NCBI GenBank assembly: GCA_017428585.1
Contig: JAFRQN010000221.1
Location: 1 to 8,356 of the forward strand
From: Bacteroidota bacterium
GTDB lineage: Bacteria > Bacteroidota > Ignavibacteria > Kapaibacteriales > UBA2268
Direction of reading: 5' to 3'
DNA: 8,356 nt
Every line of letters begins with the position of its first letter. Within the stretch, counting starts at the first letter, position 1. This document shows, piece by piece, positions 8,186 through 8,356 of this stretch. The translations under genes were made by a program, and so were the position numbers. The notes under the pieces were generated by a model. That model was not told the origin of the DNA. It saw only the letters and a list, made by a program, of their open reading frames with translations, and did no database searches.

Positions 8186-8356
8186 ATGAGCAAAAGCAAG
8201 TTTTACGATGGAATAAAAGATGCTGTTATTGAACGCACGGTTGAGGACGTTTACAACAAGGGAATAAATCTTTATTTTCCTTCTGGAATTACATATCCTT
8301 TTGCCTGTGACGGCTTTGTTGATACAAAAACAGACAATAAGAAAGTTTTGAAATTA
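8186..8356 (+). CDS. 5' part of an unidentified gene; possibly a PD-(D/E)XK nuclease or restriction-modification protein
   Basis: 57 codons run from ATG at 8186 to the window end. An in-frame TAA at 8180-8182 fixes this as the first possible ATG. There is no signal peptide or membrane segment, so a cytoplasmic protein is expected. The start reads MSKSKFYDGIKDAVIERTVE, then NLYFPSGITYPFACDGFVDT (28-47) and KKVLKL. A conserved-looking CDGF with Asp42, followed by the beginning of a hydrophobic strand, is how some PD-(D/E)XK nuclease domains found in restriction-modification or phage-linked methylase proteins begin; there an (E/Q)xK pair would follow just past the edge. That is recall plus inference, not a firm match. 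Base use differs from the upstream gene: 58 of 171 bases are G or C here, against 39 of the 170 bases that end the 795-residue gene. No Shine-Dalgarno is visible in the 35-bp gap. Confidence 0.7.
   Translation, partial: MSKSKFYDGIKDAVIERTVEDVYNKGINLYFPSGITYPFACDGFVDTKTDNKKVLKL

Noticed and set aside
1..8356. CRISPR array, tRNA/rRNA, insertion sequence or complete defence system
   Set aside because: No regularly spaced repeats, RNA-gene signatures, transposase frames or terminal inverted repeats were found. The only possible defence-related gene is the truncated one at the right edge.

Overview
The window is strongly AT-rich. It carries two large secreted proteins that end in type IX secretion system (T9SS) type A sorting domains, and both also contain ASH/choice-of-anchor-D-like immunoglobulin-fold modules. 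Together these point to the Bacteroidota/FCB group, possibly a low-GC Ignavibacteria- or Kapabacteria-like lineage or an ordinary Bacteroidota. The T9SS tails are the main argument, and the exact lineage cannot be settled from this stretch.

Layout: (1) positions 1-1023, minus strand, hold the N-terminal part of a class A penicillin-binding protein: membrane anchor plus GT51 glycosyltransferase, with the transpeptidase half outside the window. (2) A 94-bp gap holds a perfect 15-bp inverted repeat that looks like an intrinsic terminator. (3) 1118-4219, minus strand, is a 1033-residue multidomain exported protein: Omp28-like start, an amidotransferase-like middle, two ASH-like domains and a T9SS tail. 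(4) 4361-5644, minus strand, is a 427-residue ion-transporter-superfamily antiporter, probably Na+/H+. (5) A 118-bp AT-rich divergent intergenic region follows. (6) 5763-8150, plus strand, is a 795-residue exported protein with an IgGFc-binding-type N-terminal domain, an ASH-like domain and a T9SS tail. (7) From 8186 to the window end, plus strand, is the first 57 codons of a gene with clearly higher GC than its neighbour. It may start a PD-(D/E)XK-type nuclease or restriction-modification protein, but that is tentative.

The genes look like cell-envelope housekeeping (peptidoglycan synthesis, ion homeostasis) mixed with two unrelated T9SS cargo proteins. I see no RNA gene, CRISPR array, insertion sequence or complete defence system. 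The least explained parts are the middle of the 1033-residue protein and the truncated gene at the right edge.
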